Assembly (NCBI RefSeq): GCF_008370255.1
Contig: NZ_SEUI01000003.1
Coordinates: 400,931-452,199, forward strand
Origin: Pseudoalteromonas sp. FUC4
GTDB lineage: Bacteria > Pseudomonadota > Gammaproteobacteria > Enterobacterales > Alteromonadaceae
Length of the DNA stretch: 51,269 nt
Reading direction: 5' to 3'
The notes under the pieces: model-generated
What the model was told of the DNA's origin: nothing
Seen by the model: only the letters and a program-made list of their open reading frames with translations
The model's database searches: none
Shown here: one piece after another, positions 33,324 through 42,164 of the stretch
Numbering within the stretch: the stretch's first letter is position 1
Layout of the letters: each line of letters starts with the position of its first letter
Program-made: the position numbers and the translations under genes

Positions 33324-34781
33324 ATGCCAGCAACCATAGCTAAAAAATACCAAGCAATGCTTAACTGGCGGCCTAATTTAATTGGGCAATTTGCAATGAG
33401 TATGCTGCTTTCGTTACTACCCCTTTCTATAGTGGTAATTGTGTTTTTAAATGCCCTCAATAAGCAGTTAGCGGTTACTCAAAGTATTGTAAGTAACAAC
33501 TACCAAGTTACTAAATCGTTTAATACTTTAAAGCAAGAACTCAACAGCCTTGAGCGTGCCACTAGGCAAAATTGGGTGTTAAAAAGTGAATCACTCGACA
33601 AGCTAATTATTGATAAATGGCAATCATCCCTGCAAAGTATCGATGAGCTTAAATTTGTAAACACGAATAAAGATTATACCCACCAATGGCAGCGCTTATA
33701 TACCACCTTACAAACTGCGCATGTAGAACTTGTTGAGCAAAAACAACAACAAGCTGAGTTGTTTGTGCCAGTGAGCGATTTAGTTGCTGAACTTACTTTA
33801 TGGCTACGTGATAAAAACGAAGCGCAAATTACCAATAACCAAAATGAGCTGACAAGCTTACAAGCCTCATTTATAAACTGGCTGGTGGCACTTATTCCAC
33901 TGACTTTAATTGTAGGTGGTGGTTTTTTATGGCGCATAAGTGGGCGATTAAAAGGGTTAACTACGGTTATTGATAAGCTAGGGCAGGGGCATTGGCAGCA
34001 AAAAATATCAGTTAAGGGCTCAGCTGAACTTGTTGAGCTAGGAGAAAAGCTCCAATGGGTACAAGAGCAACTTCATATGCTTGAGCAGCAAAAAGATACT
34101 TTTTTACGCCATGTAACTCATGAGCTAAAAACGCCGCTTGCTTCAATGGTTGAAGGCACTGACTTATTAACTGATGAAATAGTAGGCCCAATTACCGCTG
34201 AGCAAAAAGCAGTGCTTGAGCTTATTAGCCAATCTATGGTGCGCCTTCGAACAATGATTGACAGCCTGCTGAGTTATAATGCGATTCGCACCAGTAAAGA
34301 CAGCCTAAGCGAAGTTGAATTTAGCCTCCTTATTAATAAAATTAATAGCCATTTTGAGCATCGTTTAAGTGCACGTGAGCAGGCTCTAAAATGGCAAAAT
34401 ACTTTACCTAATAAACCGCTTGCTTTACCAAGTGAGCTTATTGAGATGATTTTAATTCAGCTTATTTCAAATGGTTTAAAATTTTCAGAAGATAAGCAGA
34501 TCGTGACTATTAATTTAGCACTTGAGCAAAATCAACTTTGCATTGCTGTACTTGATAAAGGGTGCGGTATTAAAGAGCAAGAAAAAACCCAAATTTTCAG
34601 CGCGTTTTATCAAGGTAAACACAGTAAAAATGTTACGCTGCAAGGCAGTGGGCTGGGCTTAACTATTGTAAAAGAATCTGTTGAACAGTTAAGAGGAACA
34701 CTGACTGTTGAGCATAACGAGCCACATGGTTGCCGGTTTTCAATTAAAATTCCCATAAAAAAAAATCTAGGAGTTAATTAA
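33324..34781 (+). CDS. glrK: Envelope-stress sensor histidine kinase GlrK (QseE)
   Basis: A 485-residue kinase. Membrane helix 1 lies near residues 22-44, a helical periplasmic domain follows, helix 2 lies near 187-207, then HAMP (WRISGRLKGLTTVIDKLGQG). The H-box is RHVTHELKTPLASM; the ATPase domain has ISNGLKFSED, DKGCGIKEQ and GSGLGLTIVKE. It belongs to GlrK by gene order: a lipoprotein and a sigma-54 regulator follow, as in E. coli glrK-qseG-glrR. In enterobacteria this system senses envelope stress and drives a sigma-54 promoter of the small RNA glmY. Target genes here are unknown. AAAAGGACG precedes the start. Confidence 0.9.
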   Translation: MPATIAKKYQAMLNWRPNLIGQFAMSMLLSLLPLSIVVIVFLNALNKQLAVTQSIVSNNYQVTKSFNTLKQELNSLERATRQNWVLKSESLDKLIIDKWQSSLQSIDELKFVNTNKDYTHQWQRLYTTLQTAHVELVEQKQQQAELFVPVSDLVAELTLWLRDKNEAQITNNQNELTSLQASFINWLVALIPLTLIVGGGFLWRISGRLKGLTTVIDKLGQGHWQQKISVKGSAELVELGEKLQWVQEQLHMLEQQKDTFLRHVTHELKTPLASMVEGTDLLTDEIVGPITAEQKAVLELISQSMVRLRTMIDSLLSYNAIRTSKDSLSEVEFSLLINKINSHFEHRLSAREQALKWQNTLPNKPLALPSELIEMILIQLISNGLKFSEDKQIVTINLALEQNQLCIAVLDKGCGIKEQEKTQIFSAFYQGKHSKNVTLQGSGLGLTIVKESVEQLRGTLTVEHNEPHGCRFSIKIPIKKNLGVN

Positions 34782-34782
34782 C

Positions 34783-35328
34783 ATGCGCTTGCGTTTAATC
34801 GCTATTTTAAGTGTGCTCAGTAGCAGCATGGTTATATCAGGTTGTGAAATTAATAATGGGCAAGAAGAGCGTGTGTTAATTACACCAGCACCTGTGGTCG
34901 ATACTAAAATAAAAAACGACAAAAACAGTAAACCTAGTCCAAAACCCAGACCAAAAATTGAACCTAGCTATCCTCCTGCAGAGCAAGTTATTGCATGGCA
35001 CGCTAATCAGTGTGGTGGATTCAAATTAGTGCCTAGCAAAGATGTTTTTACAGGCGAAAACGAGCTTAAACGCTTTTTTAAATTTATGTGCTTAAACATA
35101 AATGATGATCCAAATACAGTAATGACTAAGTTGCTAAAACTCGATCTTGCTTACTTTTGGCCTGATGACATAAAGCAATATTTATGGCTTCAAAAGCAGC
35201 AAGTAACTATGCAAATAAATGCTAAAAAAGAGCAGCAAGCACTTAACAATAAAATGCAAGAAACCCTCTCATCGTTAGCAACTATTGAGCAACAGCTTTT
35301 ACTACGAGAAGAAACTAAGGAGCAGTAA
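34783..35328 (+). CDS. qseG: QseG-like outer-membrane lipoprotein
   Basis: A 181-residue lipoprotein: the signal ends in MVISGCE, with the lipobox Cys near residue 21. A Pro/Lys-rich spacer (about residues 30-65) precedes a domain containing two further Cys (NQCGGFKLV and FMCLNIN) and a C-terminal helical coiled region. It lies one base after glrK and two bases before glrR, the position held by QseG (YfhG), which binds the kinase QseE/GlrK from the periplasm and regulates it. The assignment rests mainly on context. Confidence 0.75.
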   Translation: MRLRLIAILSVLSSSMVISGCEINNGQEERVLITPAPVVDTKIKNDKNSKPSPKPRPKIEPSYPPAEQVIAWHANQCGGFKLVPSKDVFTGENELKRFFKFMCLNINDDPNTVMTKLLKLDLAYFWPDDIKQYLWLQKQQVTMQINAKKEQQALNNKMQETLSSLATIEQQLLLREETKEQ

Positions 35329-35330
35329 CT

Positions 35331-36680
35331 ATGGCAGCAACTAAAGCGCAAGGTGCAAAAGTATTACTCGTTGACGACGACGCTAGCTTATTAAAACTGC
35401 TCGCTATTCGCATTGAATCAAAAGGGTACGAAGTAACGACCTGTGAAAGTGGCTTAATTGCACTACAAATACTTAAAAGCCAAGTGTTTGACGCGGTAAT
35501 AACCGACTTACGTATGGATGAAATGGATGGTATGGCACTGCATCGTCAGCTGCAAAGCCGCTATCCTGCATTACCTGTCATTATGATGACAGCGCACGGC
35601 TCTATTCCTGATGCGGTAGAAGCGACCAAGCAAGGCATTTTTGCATTTATAACTAAACCCGTAGATAAAGATGAGTTATTCGACAGCCTTGCTAAAGCGA
35701 TAGAAATTCACGGTGTGAACGCTGATGAAGCTGCGCCAAAAAGCAATATAGTTACGCGTAGTGGCACAATGCTTCACTTGCTCGAGCAAGTAAAACTACT
35801 TGGGCCAACGCAAGTTAATGTACTCATTTCGGGGGCTAGTGGTACAGGTAAAGAGTTACTTGCACAGGCTATTCATCAACATAGCCATGTAAGCGACGGA
35901 CCTTTTGTTGCAATTAACTGTGGGGCTGTACCGGGCGAGCTTTTAGAATCCGAATTATTTGGCCATAAAAAAGGCTCTTTTACGGGCGCAATTAAAGATC
36001 ACCAAGGGTTGTTTCAACAAGCAGAAGGTGGCACGTTATTTTTAGATGAAATAGGCGACATGCCACTTAACTTACAGGTTAAGTTACTGCGCGTATTACA
36101 AGAAAAAACAATTCGCCCAGTAGGCTTTCAAGAAGAGATAGCAATTGATGTACGTATTGTATCGGCAACACATAAAAATCTTCCTGAAGCTATTTTAAAC
36201 CAGCAATTTAGAGAAGATTTATACTATCGCTTAAACGTAGTTAATTTAAAATTACCGCCACTGTGTGAGCGCCGCGAAGATATAAGCTTATTAGCACAGC
36301 ACTTTAGTGCAAGCATTGCTAAGCGCATGAACCAAACTGAAAAACACTTTGCAAGCGATGCTATGCATGCGCTTGTACGCTACGACTGGCCAGGCAATAT
36401 CCGCCAATTGCAAAATGTTGTAGAGCAGGTTGTAGCATTAACACCGAGTGATGTTATTTCAGAGCACTTAGTGTTAGCTGCGCTAAATAGTAACGAAACA
36501 AACGTAGAACCATTATCACTAAACGACGCTAAAAAAGAGTTTGAGCGCGACTATGTAATTAACACTTTAAAAATGGCAGGTGGTAACGTAGCTGAAGGCG
36601 CTAAGCTTGCTAAGCGCAATCGCTCAGATTTTTATAAGTTGATTAAAAAGCATAATATTGATGTTGATAATTTAGGTTAA
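35331..36680 (+). CDS. glrR: Sigma-54-dependent response regulator GlrR (QseF)
   Basis: Receiver (residues 8-125; DDDASLL, Asp in VITDLRMDEMDG, Lys in ITKPVDK), AAA+ domain (about 140-375) and a Fis-type DNA-binding domain (about 405-449). Walker A is GASGTGKE, Walker B LFLDEIGDMP. The sigma-54 contact loop reads GSFTGA, with Ser for the usual Ala; the essential Phe and Thr are kept, so the protein should be active. The C-terminal helix-turn-helix is AEGAKLAKRNRSDFYKLIKKH. It is the third gene of the tight glr operon. Confidence 0.92.
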   Translation: MAATKAQGAKVLLVDDDASLLKLLAIRIESKGYEVTTCESGLIALQILKSQVFDAVITDLRMDEMDGMALHRQLQSRYPALPVIMMTAHGSIPDAVEATKQGIFAFITKPVDKDELFDSLAKAIEIHGVNADEAAPKSNIVTRSGTMLHLLEQVKLLGPTQVNVLISGASGTGKELLAQAIHQHSHVSDGPFVAINCGAVPGELLESELFGHKKGSFTGAIKDHQGLFQQAEGGTLFLDEIGDMPLNLQVKLLRVLQEKTIRPVGFQEEIAIDVRIVSATHKNLPEAILNQQFREDLYYRLNVVNLKLPPLCERREDISLLAQHFSASIAKRMNQTEKHFASDAMHALVRYDWPGNIRQLQNVVEQVVALTPSDVISEHLVLAALNSNETNVEPLSLNDAKKEFERDYVINTLKMAGGNVAEGAKLAKRNRSDFYKLIKKHNIDVDNLG

Positions 36681-36688
36681 GGAAAAGC

Positions 36689-37189
36689 ATGCAGTTATTT
36701 ATGGTGTATTTAGGCGGTCGAATTCAGGGTTGCCATATTGAAATGCACGATATTCGCTTTGTAGTAGGGGAGAATATAGAGCAAACCTACTCAAAGTTAA
36801 AAAGCCAGTGGGTAGGCGACAGAAGTAATGTTCACATGGATAGCTACATGGCAATTAATCATATTGATGGATTTAAAGTAGAAGTGGTTGATAGCTATGT
36901 GGAGCAAAATAAACAACTTTATTTTGTAAATTTAGGCGCTTACAGAAGTGACTCCATGGCTGAGCAACATGACTTTGCATTGTATGTTGCAAGCAGTAGC
37001 CATGAAGCTAAAGAGCGCGCTAAAAATGATTTACTCGCAGGCCTTAGCCATATCCATAAAGACGATTTGCACGACGTAGACGATTGCTTTGCGATTGATT
37101 TACTCGACAGTCAATTAAATATTAAGCTGACTCCAAGCAGGCAAGCTCAAACAATAAAGCCAGACTGGTTTGGCTACCACGTACTTTAA
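36689..37189 (+). CDS. DUF1543 protein
   Basis: A 166-residue protein with two related blocks: LFMVYLGGRIQGCHIEMHD near residue 3 and QLYFVNLGAY near residue 75. This internal duplication is characteristic of DUF1543, a family of unknown function. It starts 8 bp after glrR and so likely belongs to the same operon. AAGGAAA precedes the ATG. Nothing indicates a catalytic site. Confidence 0.85.
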   Translation: MQLFMVYLGGRIQGCHIEMHDIRFVVGENIEQTYSKLKSQWVGDRSNVHMDSYMAINHIDGFKVEVVDSYVEQNKQLYFVNLGAYRSDSMAEQHDFALYVASSSHEAKERAKNDLLAGLSHIHKDDLHDVDDCFAIDLLDSQLNIKLTPSRQAQTIKPDWFGYHVL

Positions 37190-37198
37190 ATCAGCAAC

Positions 37199-37217
37199 GC
37201 AGGACTAAGAGTCCTGC
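37199..37217 (+). terminator. Rho-independent terminator of the glr operon
   Basis: The stem GCAGGACT / AGTCCTGC with a three-base loop is followed by TCGTTTTG. It overlaps the last codons of the small membrane protein gene on the other strand. Confidence 0.75.
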
Positions 37218-37432
37218 TCGTTTTGTTCATCCTTTTCGCTTTTAGCCGCCATTTTAAATGCCACAATAACCAATCCAAACATAGCAAACGGCAGTGCTGC
37301 TAACATGTATTCAACCACATTACTGTCTTGAAAGTTTGCTTGCAGTAAAAAGTGGCCCGCCACACACATTAAAATAACCACTAATAAAATGGGTAGTAAC
37401 ATAAGTTCTTTTTTTGATGAATGGTTTTTCAT
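37205..37432 (-). CDS. Small two-helix membrane protein, unknown
   Basis: A 75-residue protein with hydrophobic helices at about residues 12-30 and 40-60 and a charged tail (KMAAKSEKDEQNEQ). No family recognised. There is no clear ribosome site, and the 3' end overlaps the glr terminator, which lowers confidence. The hydrophobic pattern and the acidic/basic ends still look like a true protein rather than chance. Confidence 0.55.
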   Translation of the reverse strand: MKNHSSKKELMLLPILLVVILMCVAGHFLLQANFQDSNVVEYMLAALPFAMFGLVIVAFKMAAKSEKDEQNEQDS

Positions 37433-37564
37433 TAAATGCGTGGCTATAGCTGAAAATAATGCGCCATTGTAATGAGCTTACTTAAGCTTGGCAAACACCG
37501 CAGAATTTTTTAATTAATGTTATGATTAGTATCAAACAATTTTATTAATGTTTATGGGAATAAA

Positions 37565-38815
37565 GTGAAAAGTAACTTAAAAAAAGTTTACCTCGTTGGT
37601 GGTGCAGTGCGCGACAAACTGCTAAACATAGAATCAAAAGACAACGATTATGTAGTTATAGGCGAGACGCCACAAACTATGGAGTCGCTTGGTTTTGTGC
37701 CAATAGGTAGCGACTTTCCAGTTTATTTACACCCAAAAACAAAAGAAGAATATGCACTTGGCCGTACTGAGCGAAAAAGCGGTAAAGGCTATACCGGCTT
37801 TGTGGTTGATGCGAGCCCAACCGTTACGCTAGAAGAAGATTTAGCAAGGCGTGATTTGACCATTAACTCAATGGCGCTTGATGAATACGGTAATATTATT
37901 GACCCGTTTAATGGCCAAAGCGATTTACAAAATAAAATATTGCGCCACACCACACAAGCTTTCGTAGAAGACCCTGTTCGAGTACTGCGTATTGCCCGTT
38001 TTTTAGCACGCTATGGCAGCGACTGGCGTATTCACCCAAGTACGTATGCATTAATGTGTGAGCTTAAAAACAAAGGTGAGCTCAATCATTTAGTACCCGA
38101 ACGCGTATGGCTCGAAACCGAAAAAGCACTTGGCGAGAAGCACCCCGAACTTTATTTTGAAGCACTGCAAGGTTTGGGGATATTTCCTGAACTTGAGCGC
38201 ATGGTTAATGTACCGCAACCAGCAAATCACCACCCCGAAGGTGATGTATTTGTACATACTATGCTGGTACTTAGACGTGCAGCTGATTTAAATTTTAACT
38301 TAGACACTCGTTTTGCAGCCCTGACTCATGACTTTGGTAAAGCACTTAGTTTTAAAAAGTATGGAAATTTACGTGGGCACGAACGCGAAGGTGTTGCGGT
38401 AGTTGAAAAGTTTTGTGAGCGCTTAAAAGTACCTAATCGCTTTCGCGATGTTGGTGTACTCACCAGTGATAACCACACCCTTTGCCACACGATTGATCAG
38501 TTAAGGCCGCAAACCATTCACAAGCTAATAGTAAGTAACTTAAATGCGTTGGTGCACCCAGAACGTTTTATCGCGTTTACTCAAGCGTGCCAATGCGATG
38601 CACAAGGGCGTGGTGAAACATTGGTAGATAAGCCATACCCGCAAGCAACTAAGCTGCGAGCAATTCATACTGAACTGCAAAAAGTGGATAAGAAGCTGGT
38701 AGTGCAAAATGCACTTAAAAATGGCAAAAAAGGCCCTGAAATAGGCGAAGAAGTAAAACTTGCAGAAATAAACTGCATTAAAGCATTTTTAGAACATGAG
38801 AAGTCCCAAGCATAA
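37565..38815 (+). CDS. cca: CCA-adding enzyme (multifunctional tRNA nucleotidyltransferase)
   Basis: A 416-residue class II nucleotidyltransferase that builds or repairs the CCA end of tRNA. VYLVGGAVRDKLL binds the nucleotide, KDNDYVVIG holds the catalytic acidic pair, RRDLTINSMAL and EDPVRVLRIARFLARYG are the RRDxxxN and neck motifs. The C-terminal HD phosphohydrolase domain (HPEGDVFVHTML, LTHDFGKAL) marks the gammaproteobacterial multifunctional form. The start is GTG with GGGAA upstream, in line with the family N-terminus. It stands alone, with a small gene convergent to its end. Confidence 0.97.
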   Translation: MKSNLKKVYLVGGAVRDKLLNIESKDNDYVVIGETPQTMESLGFVPIGSDFPVYLHPKTKEEYALGRTERKSGKGYTGFVVDASPTVTLEEDLARRDLTINSMALDEYGNIIDPFNGQSDLQNKILRHTTQAFVEDPVRVLRIARFLARYGSDWRIHPSTYALMCELKNKGELNHLVPERVWLETEKALGEKHPELYFEALQGLGIFPELERMVNVPQPANHHPEGDVFVHTMLVLRRAADLNFNLDTRFAALTHDFGKALSFKKYGNLRGHEREGVAVVEKFCERLKVPNRFRDVGVLTSDNHTLCHTIDQLRPQTIHKLIVSNLNALVHPERFIAFTQACQCDAQGRGETLVDKPYPQATKLRAIHTELQKVDKKLVVQNALKNGKKGPEIGEEVKLAEINCIKAFLEHEKSQA

Positions 38816-38820
38816 TAAAA

Positions 38821-38985
38821 TTAGACTAAGTAGTGCGATACGCCTTGGTTCTTAGTCGCGTCGTGCTTTCTTAGCTCTTTGTAATTGGTGTTTTTTGGTT
38901 TTACCTCTTCAGACTTGGGCTTTTTTGAGGGCCTGTATAAGTCAAAAATAAAATCTAATTCTTCACGCTCGAGTGATGGTTTCAT
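38821..38985 (-). CDS. 54-residue charged small protein
   Basis: A short gene with a convincing ribosome site (AAGGAATACTC before ATG). The product starts MKPSLEREELDFIFDLYRPS, continues with a Lys/Pro-rich middle (KKPKSEEVKPKN) and ends GVSHYLV. It is soluble, strongly charged, with an amphipathic helix near residues 4-16. No family recognised. It ends 5 bp from the cca stop codon on the other strand. The good ribosome site and the codon use like that of its neighbours support a real gene. Confidence 0.6.
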   Translation of the reverse strand: MKPSLEREELDFIFDLYRPSKKPKSEEVKPKNTNYKELRKHDATKNQGVSHYLV

Positions 38986-39135
38986 GAGTATTCCTTCAAT
39001 TTAATACTTTAATATGATGTAGGGTATGGTTATTCGACTGAATAAAAAGTGAATAGTTACATTTGAAGTCGTACTAAATTGTAATCGGCAGTTTTGAAGG
39101 GGTAAGCGGCGCGTTAAACCGCTCTATTAGCTATT

Positions 39136-41271
39136 TTAGTTGTGTAAAGGCAAGCTCACAGTAAACACTACACCATTACCTTGCTCGTTGTTTTGCGCGG
39201 TTACACTGCCTTTATGGTAATCGCATACCAGCCTTACAATATAAAGCCCTAACCCCAAATGTGGTTGTTGCTGCATTTGTTGGCTACGCACAGATACCAT
39301 TGAATCAAAAATATGCTCAGTTAATCCTTCAGGTAAAGCAGGGCCTGTATTACTCACTGTTAATGTTGCTTTATTTTCGCTCTGCTTAAGGCCTACATTA
39401 ATAGCCGTATTGGCTTTGCTGAACTCCAGCGCGTTATTAATAAGTTTATCAAGCAGCTGAGCTATAAACTCCGGTGCACCTTGCATCGGTAATTTGTTTT
39501 GGCATACATCAAGCGTAAATAACTGGTTTGGGTAAGTAAGCTGATAGCCTTGCATGCAGCCATTTATTACTTTTTGTAAATCAAAAGGCTCAGGCTCGTT
39601 GCTTTGAATACTTTGTTCAAGACGAGTGGCTTCGCTCATAGTAGTTATTATTTTACCCAAGCGTTCAACGCCTTCGCTGGCGCGATCGAGGTATTTTTGA
39701 CTCAGCTCGTTTTGTGGCAAGCTTTGTAAGTTCTCAAGCGATGAGCGCACTACGGCAACCGGCGTGCGCAGCTCATGCGACAACCGCGACGACATATTCT
39801 CTAAGTAATCGGTATAACCACCAAGTCGGCTCACAATGTTTGAAAAACTACGCGACAGGTCGCCAATTTCATCGTTAGCGTCGCTGTAATTAATACTGCC
39901 GGTAACACGCCCTTGTGCATCAATCGCTTGCTCAGCAGTATCGCGCAGTCGCCTAATACGGCTCGATATACGCGAGGCAAAAAAGAATAGGGTGACAGTA
40001 CCAATTAGCATCACAGCTAAAATAACGTTAAAGAGTTTTTCGAGCGATTTATTACGCAGCGTACGTACGCCGTTTGTGGTTTCCTCTGCTATTACTGCGC
40101 CAATTACTTGGTCTTGAATCCAAATAGGGTAAGCGGCCGATAAAATAACGGCTTTGCTGTCAGGGGTTAAGCGCCAAGACGATGCTGGTTGTCCTTTTAA
40201 TGCTTTCGCTAAATGTGTGCCCTGCATAGAGGCTACATCGTGCAGGGTATCTAAAAACTCATTTTCGGGGCGCGTTAATATTTTATAGTAAATAGGGTGT
40301 AAGTAATTTTGCTCAAAGCGCTGCCACCAAGTTTTAGGTGCCTGGTTAGCAAGTCCATCAGCCCATACGCCATCGGCATTTTGAATAGTGCCGGTTTGCG
40401 CAAGTACACGATGATGGTTATCGACCACCCAAATGCGGCTACCACTGTGCCCCATACCTTTTAAAATACGGCTAATTTCTGGAGAAGGGACTAATACTGA
40501 TCCTAAATCATTTGGGTTATTTAAGTTTGAGGTCGACATTATTTTAGGCTCGAGCAGTGCCTCTTTATTATCTATGTCAACAATAGCAAAGCCAAGTTTG
40601 TTGCCTAGCATGCTAATAGGAAAGCGCAGCTCTACGTTATAACCTGATTCGGTACTTTCAAAATAGCCCTGAATTTTTGTAAAAGGGGCTTTGGTGTTGG
40701 CGTCAAACGCATTGACCCAGCCATTTTTGCGCGGTGCAATAATATACGTTTGAAATTGGCCACCTGGGGTTTTTAAGCCAATTTTTAAGTAATCGTTATT
40801 GGTAATGCTTAAGCTGTTTTTAGCGCGATAAATAAGAGTATTGTCGGTGACTTTAAATACGGCGTATAAGTAGTTATCAAATTTTCCCACCATATGATCA
40901 AACGATAAGTCACTGGCTTGATGTTTGTTGTCTATTTTTTGTAAGTAGCGCTTATCGTAATGCCAAAACAGCGGTTGGTAGCTGTCCCAATCGGTGAGTT
41001 TACCATCGAGCTGAATAGGGTTTTTTAGGTTATAAGCGTATAAATCACGGCCTTTTACTACTTGATCTAAAAAATTAGTTTGTTCGTCAAACAGCGCAGG
41101 TCGCTCATGTAATGCAGTAGCAAGTGCGCGAGTGGTGCCTACGAGAGTTTTTTCTTGGCCTTGGCGTAAAAACTTTTCCATTTCCCATACGTACTCGTAG
41201 CCAAGCCACGGTAGCAAAAACAAAAAACATGAAAGCAATATAAATTTACTGCGCAGGCCAAATCGTAGCAT
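39136..41271 (-). CDS. pdsS: Dedicated-sortase-system sensor histidine kinase
   Basis: About 711 residues. Membrane helix 1 (residues 8-25), a large sensor region whose first half (IQLDGKLTDWDSYQPLFWHY, then LYAVFKVTDNTLIY and VELRFPISMLG) looks like a CBM9-type carbohydrate-binding fold, a second sensory segment, helix 2 near 415-440, HAMP, H-box (SRLSHELRTPVAVVRSSLEN) and ATPase domain (KLINNALEFSK, GLGLYIVRLVC). This matches the TIGR03785 kinase linked to proteobacterial sortases. The start at 41271 overlaps the regulator stop (TAATG), implying coupled translation. The ligand may be a glycan; that is inference. Confidence 0.9.
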   Translation of the reverse strand: MLRFGLRSKFILLSCFLFLLPWLGYEYVWEMEKFLRQGQEKTLVGTTRALATALHERPALFDEQTNFLDQVVKGRDLYAYNLKNPIQLDGKLTDWDSYQPLFWHYDKRYLQKIDNKHQASDLSFDHMVGKFDNYLYAVFKVTDNTLIYRAKNSLSITNNDYLKIGLKTPGGQFQTYIIAPRKNGWVNAFDANTKAPFTKIQGYFESTESGYNVELRFPISMLGNKLGFAIVDIDNKEALLEPKIMSTSNLNNPNDLGSVLVPSPEISRILKGMGHSGSRIWVVDNHHRVLAQTGTIQNADGVWADGLANQAPKTWWQRFEQNYLHPIYYKILTRPENEFLDTLHDVASMQGTHLAKALKGQPASSWRLTPDSKAVILSAAYPIWIQDQVIGAVIAEETTNGVRTLRNKSLEKLFNVILAVMLIGTVTLFFFASRISSRIRRLRDTAEQAIDAQGRVTGSINYSDANDEIGDLSRSFSNIVSRLGGYTDYLENMSSRLSHELRTPVAVVRSSLENLQSLPQNELSQKYLDRASEGVERLGKIITTMSEATRLEQSIQSNEPEPFDLQKVINGCMQGYQLTYPNQLFTLDVCQNKLPMQGAPEFIAQLLDKLINNALEFSKANTAINVGLKQSENKATLTVSNTGPALPEGLTEHIFDSMVSVRSQQMQQQPHLGLGLYIVRLVCDYHKGSVTAQNNEQGNGVVFTVSLPLHN

Positions 41272-41960
41272 TAGTGTTGTTCCCACCTGTAACCCATGCC
41301 ATACACGGTATCTATGCAATCAAAGGTGCTGTCGAGTGCTATAAATTTTTTACGAATACGTTTTACGTGCGAAGTAATAGTGCTGTCGTCTACATAAATT
41401 TTTGCATCGCTCATTAATTCGTTACGGCTTTTAACATGGCCTGGTCGCTGGGCGAGTGAATGCAGCATCCAAAATTCGGTTACGGTTAAATCAACTAATT
41501 GTTGCTGCCAAAATACCTGCATACGTTGCGTGTCGAGCGTTAACTGCCCGCGTGTTATGAGTGCGTTTGCATCAGCGGGTTGTTCAAGTGCTTCCATTCT
41601 ACGAAACAGCGCCCCAATACGCGCAGCCAAGTGAGCCAAGCTTATGTCTTTTGTTAGGTAGTCGTCGGCACCCATGCGTAGGCCGCATACGGTATCTATT
41701 TCGCTATCGCGGGCGGTTAAAAAAATAATAGGCAGCGTTTTAGAAAGCGATCGCAATGTTTGGCACAGTAAAAAACCACCATCTATTTCATGGCCTAGGC
41801 CAATATCAACAATGGCTAAATCGGGCAGGGCATTTTTAAATTCAGCTTCAGCGCTGGCACGGTCGGCAAAGCCCCTTACTTGATAGCCCTGTGCGCTCAG
41901 CATTTCTATGTAGTTTTCGCGGATTGCGGGTTCATCTTCAACGATGGCTATTTTTTTCAT
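41271..41960 (-). CDS. pdsR: Dedicated-sortase-system response regulator (OmpR family)
   Basis: About 229 residues: receiver (VEDEPAIRENYIEML, Asp in LAIVDIGLGHEIDGG, Thr in IIFLTARDSE, Lys in DDYLTKDISL) followed by a winged-helix DNA-binding domain (SRNELMSDAKIYVDDSTITS, HVKRIRKKF, VYGMGYRW). It corresponds to the TIGR03787 regulator that accompanies the sortase kinase. The start was taken at MKKIAIVED; upstream in-frame starts are possible, and AGGAT is 11 bases upstream. The gene is divergent from pdsO and its product likely binds the shared intergenic region. Confidence 0.9.
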   Translation of the reverse strand: MKKIAIVEDEPAIRENYIEMLSAQGYQVRGFADRASAEAEFKNALPDLAIVDIGLGHEIDGGFLLCQTLRSLSKTLPIIFLTARDSEIDTVCGLRMGADDYLTKDISLAHLAARIGALFRRMEALEQPADANALITRGQLTLDTQRMQVFWQQQLVDLTVTEFWMLHSLAQRPGHVKSRNELMSDAKIYVDDSTITSHVKRIRKKFIALDSTFDCIDTVYGMGYRWEQH

Positions 41961-42003
41961 CTTAATCATTATCCTATTGCTTCTGTTGTGCACTATAACG
42001 AAG

Positions 42004-42028
42004 TTTTTAAGCTAAGTACGCTTAAAAA
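42004..42028. promoter_or_regulatory. Inverted repeat in the pdsR-pdsO intergenic region
   Basis: Perfect 9-bp arms TTTTTAAGC / GCTTAAAAA are separated by seven bases, 44 bp upstream of the pdsR start. It may be a regulator site or part of the pdsR promoter region. Confidence 0.45.
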
Positions 42029-42030
42029 GG

Positions 42031-42080
42031 CAATTGCCATTTTTTTGCCACAATTGCTCAGCAGTTTGCCATTTTTGCTC
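42031..42080. promoter_or_regulatory. Tandem direct repeats, candidate PdsR sites
   Basis: CAATTGC occurs at 42031 and again at 42051, exactly 20 bp apart, and TTTGCCA occurs at 42044 and 42065. Related TTGCCATTTTT blocks fill the stretch. Direct repeats spaced by about one or two helical turns are typical of OmpR-family binding. They lie between the divergent pdsR and pdsO genes. Confidence 0.45.
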
Positions 42081-42164
42081 CCCTTTGCTGCCACTTGAGC
42101 TTGTTTTAATACACCCATCAAAACAAAACATCACAAATTAAAAAGTAAGTTTAAGGATCAAATC

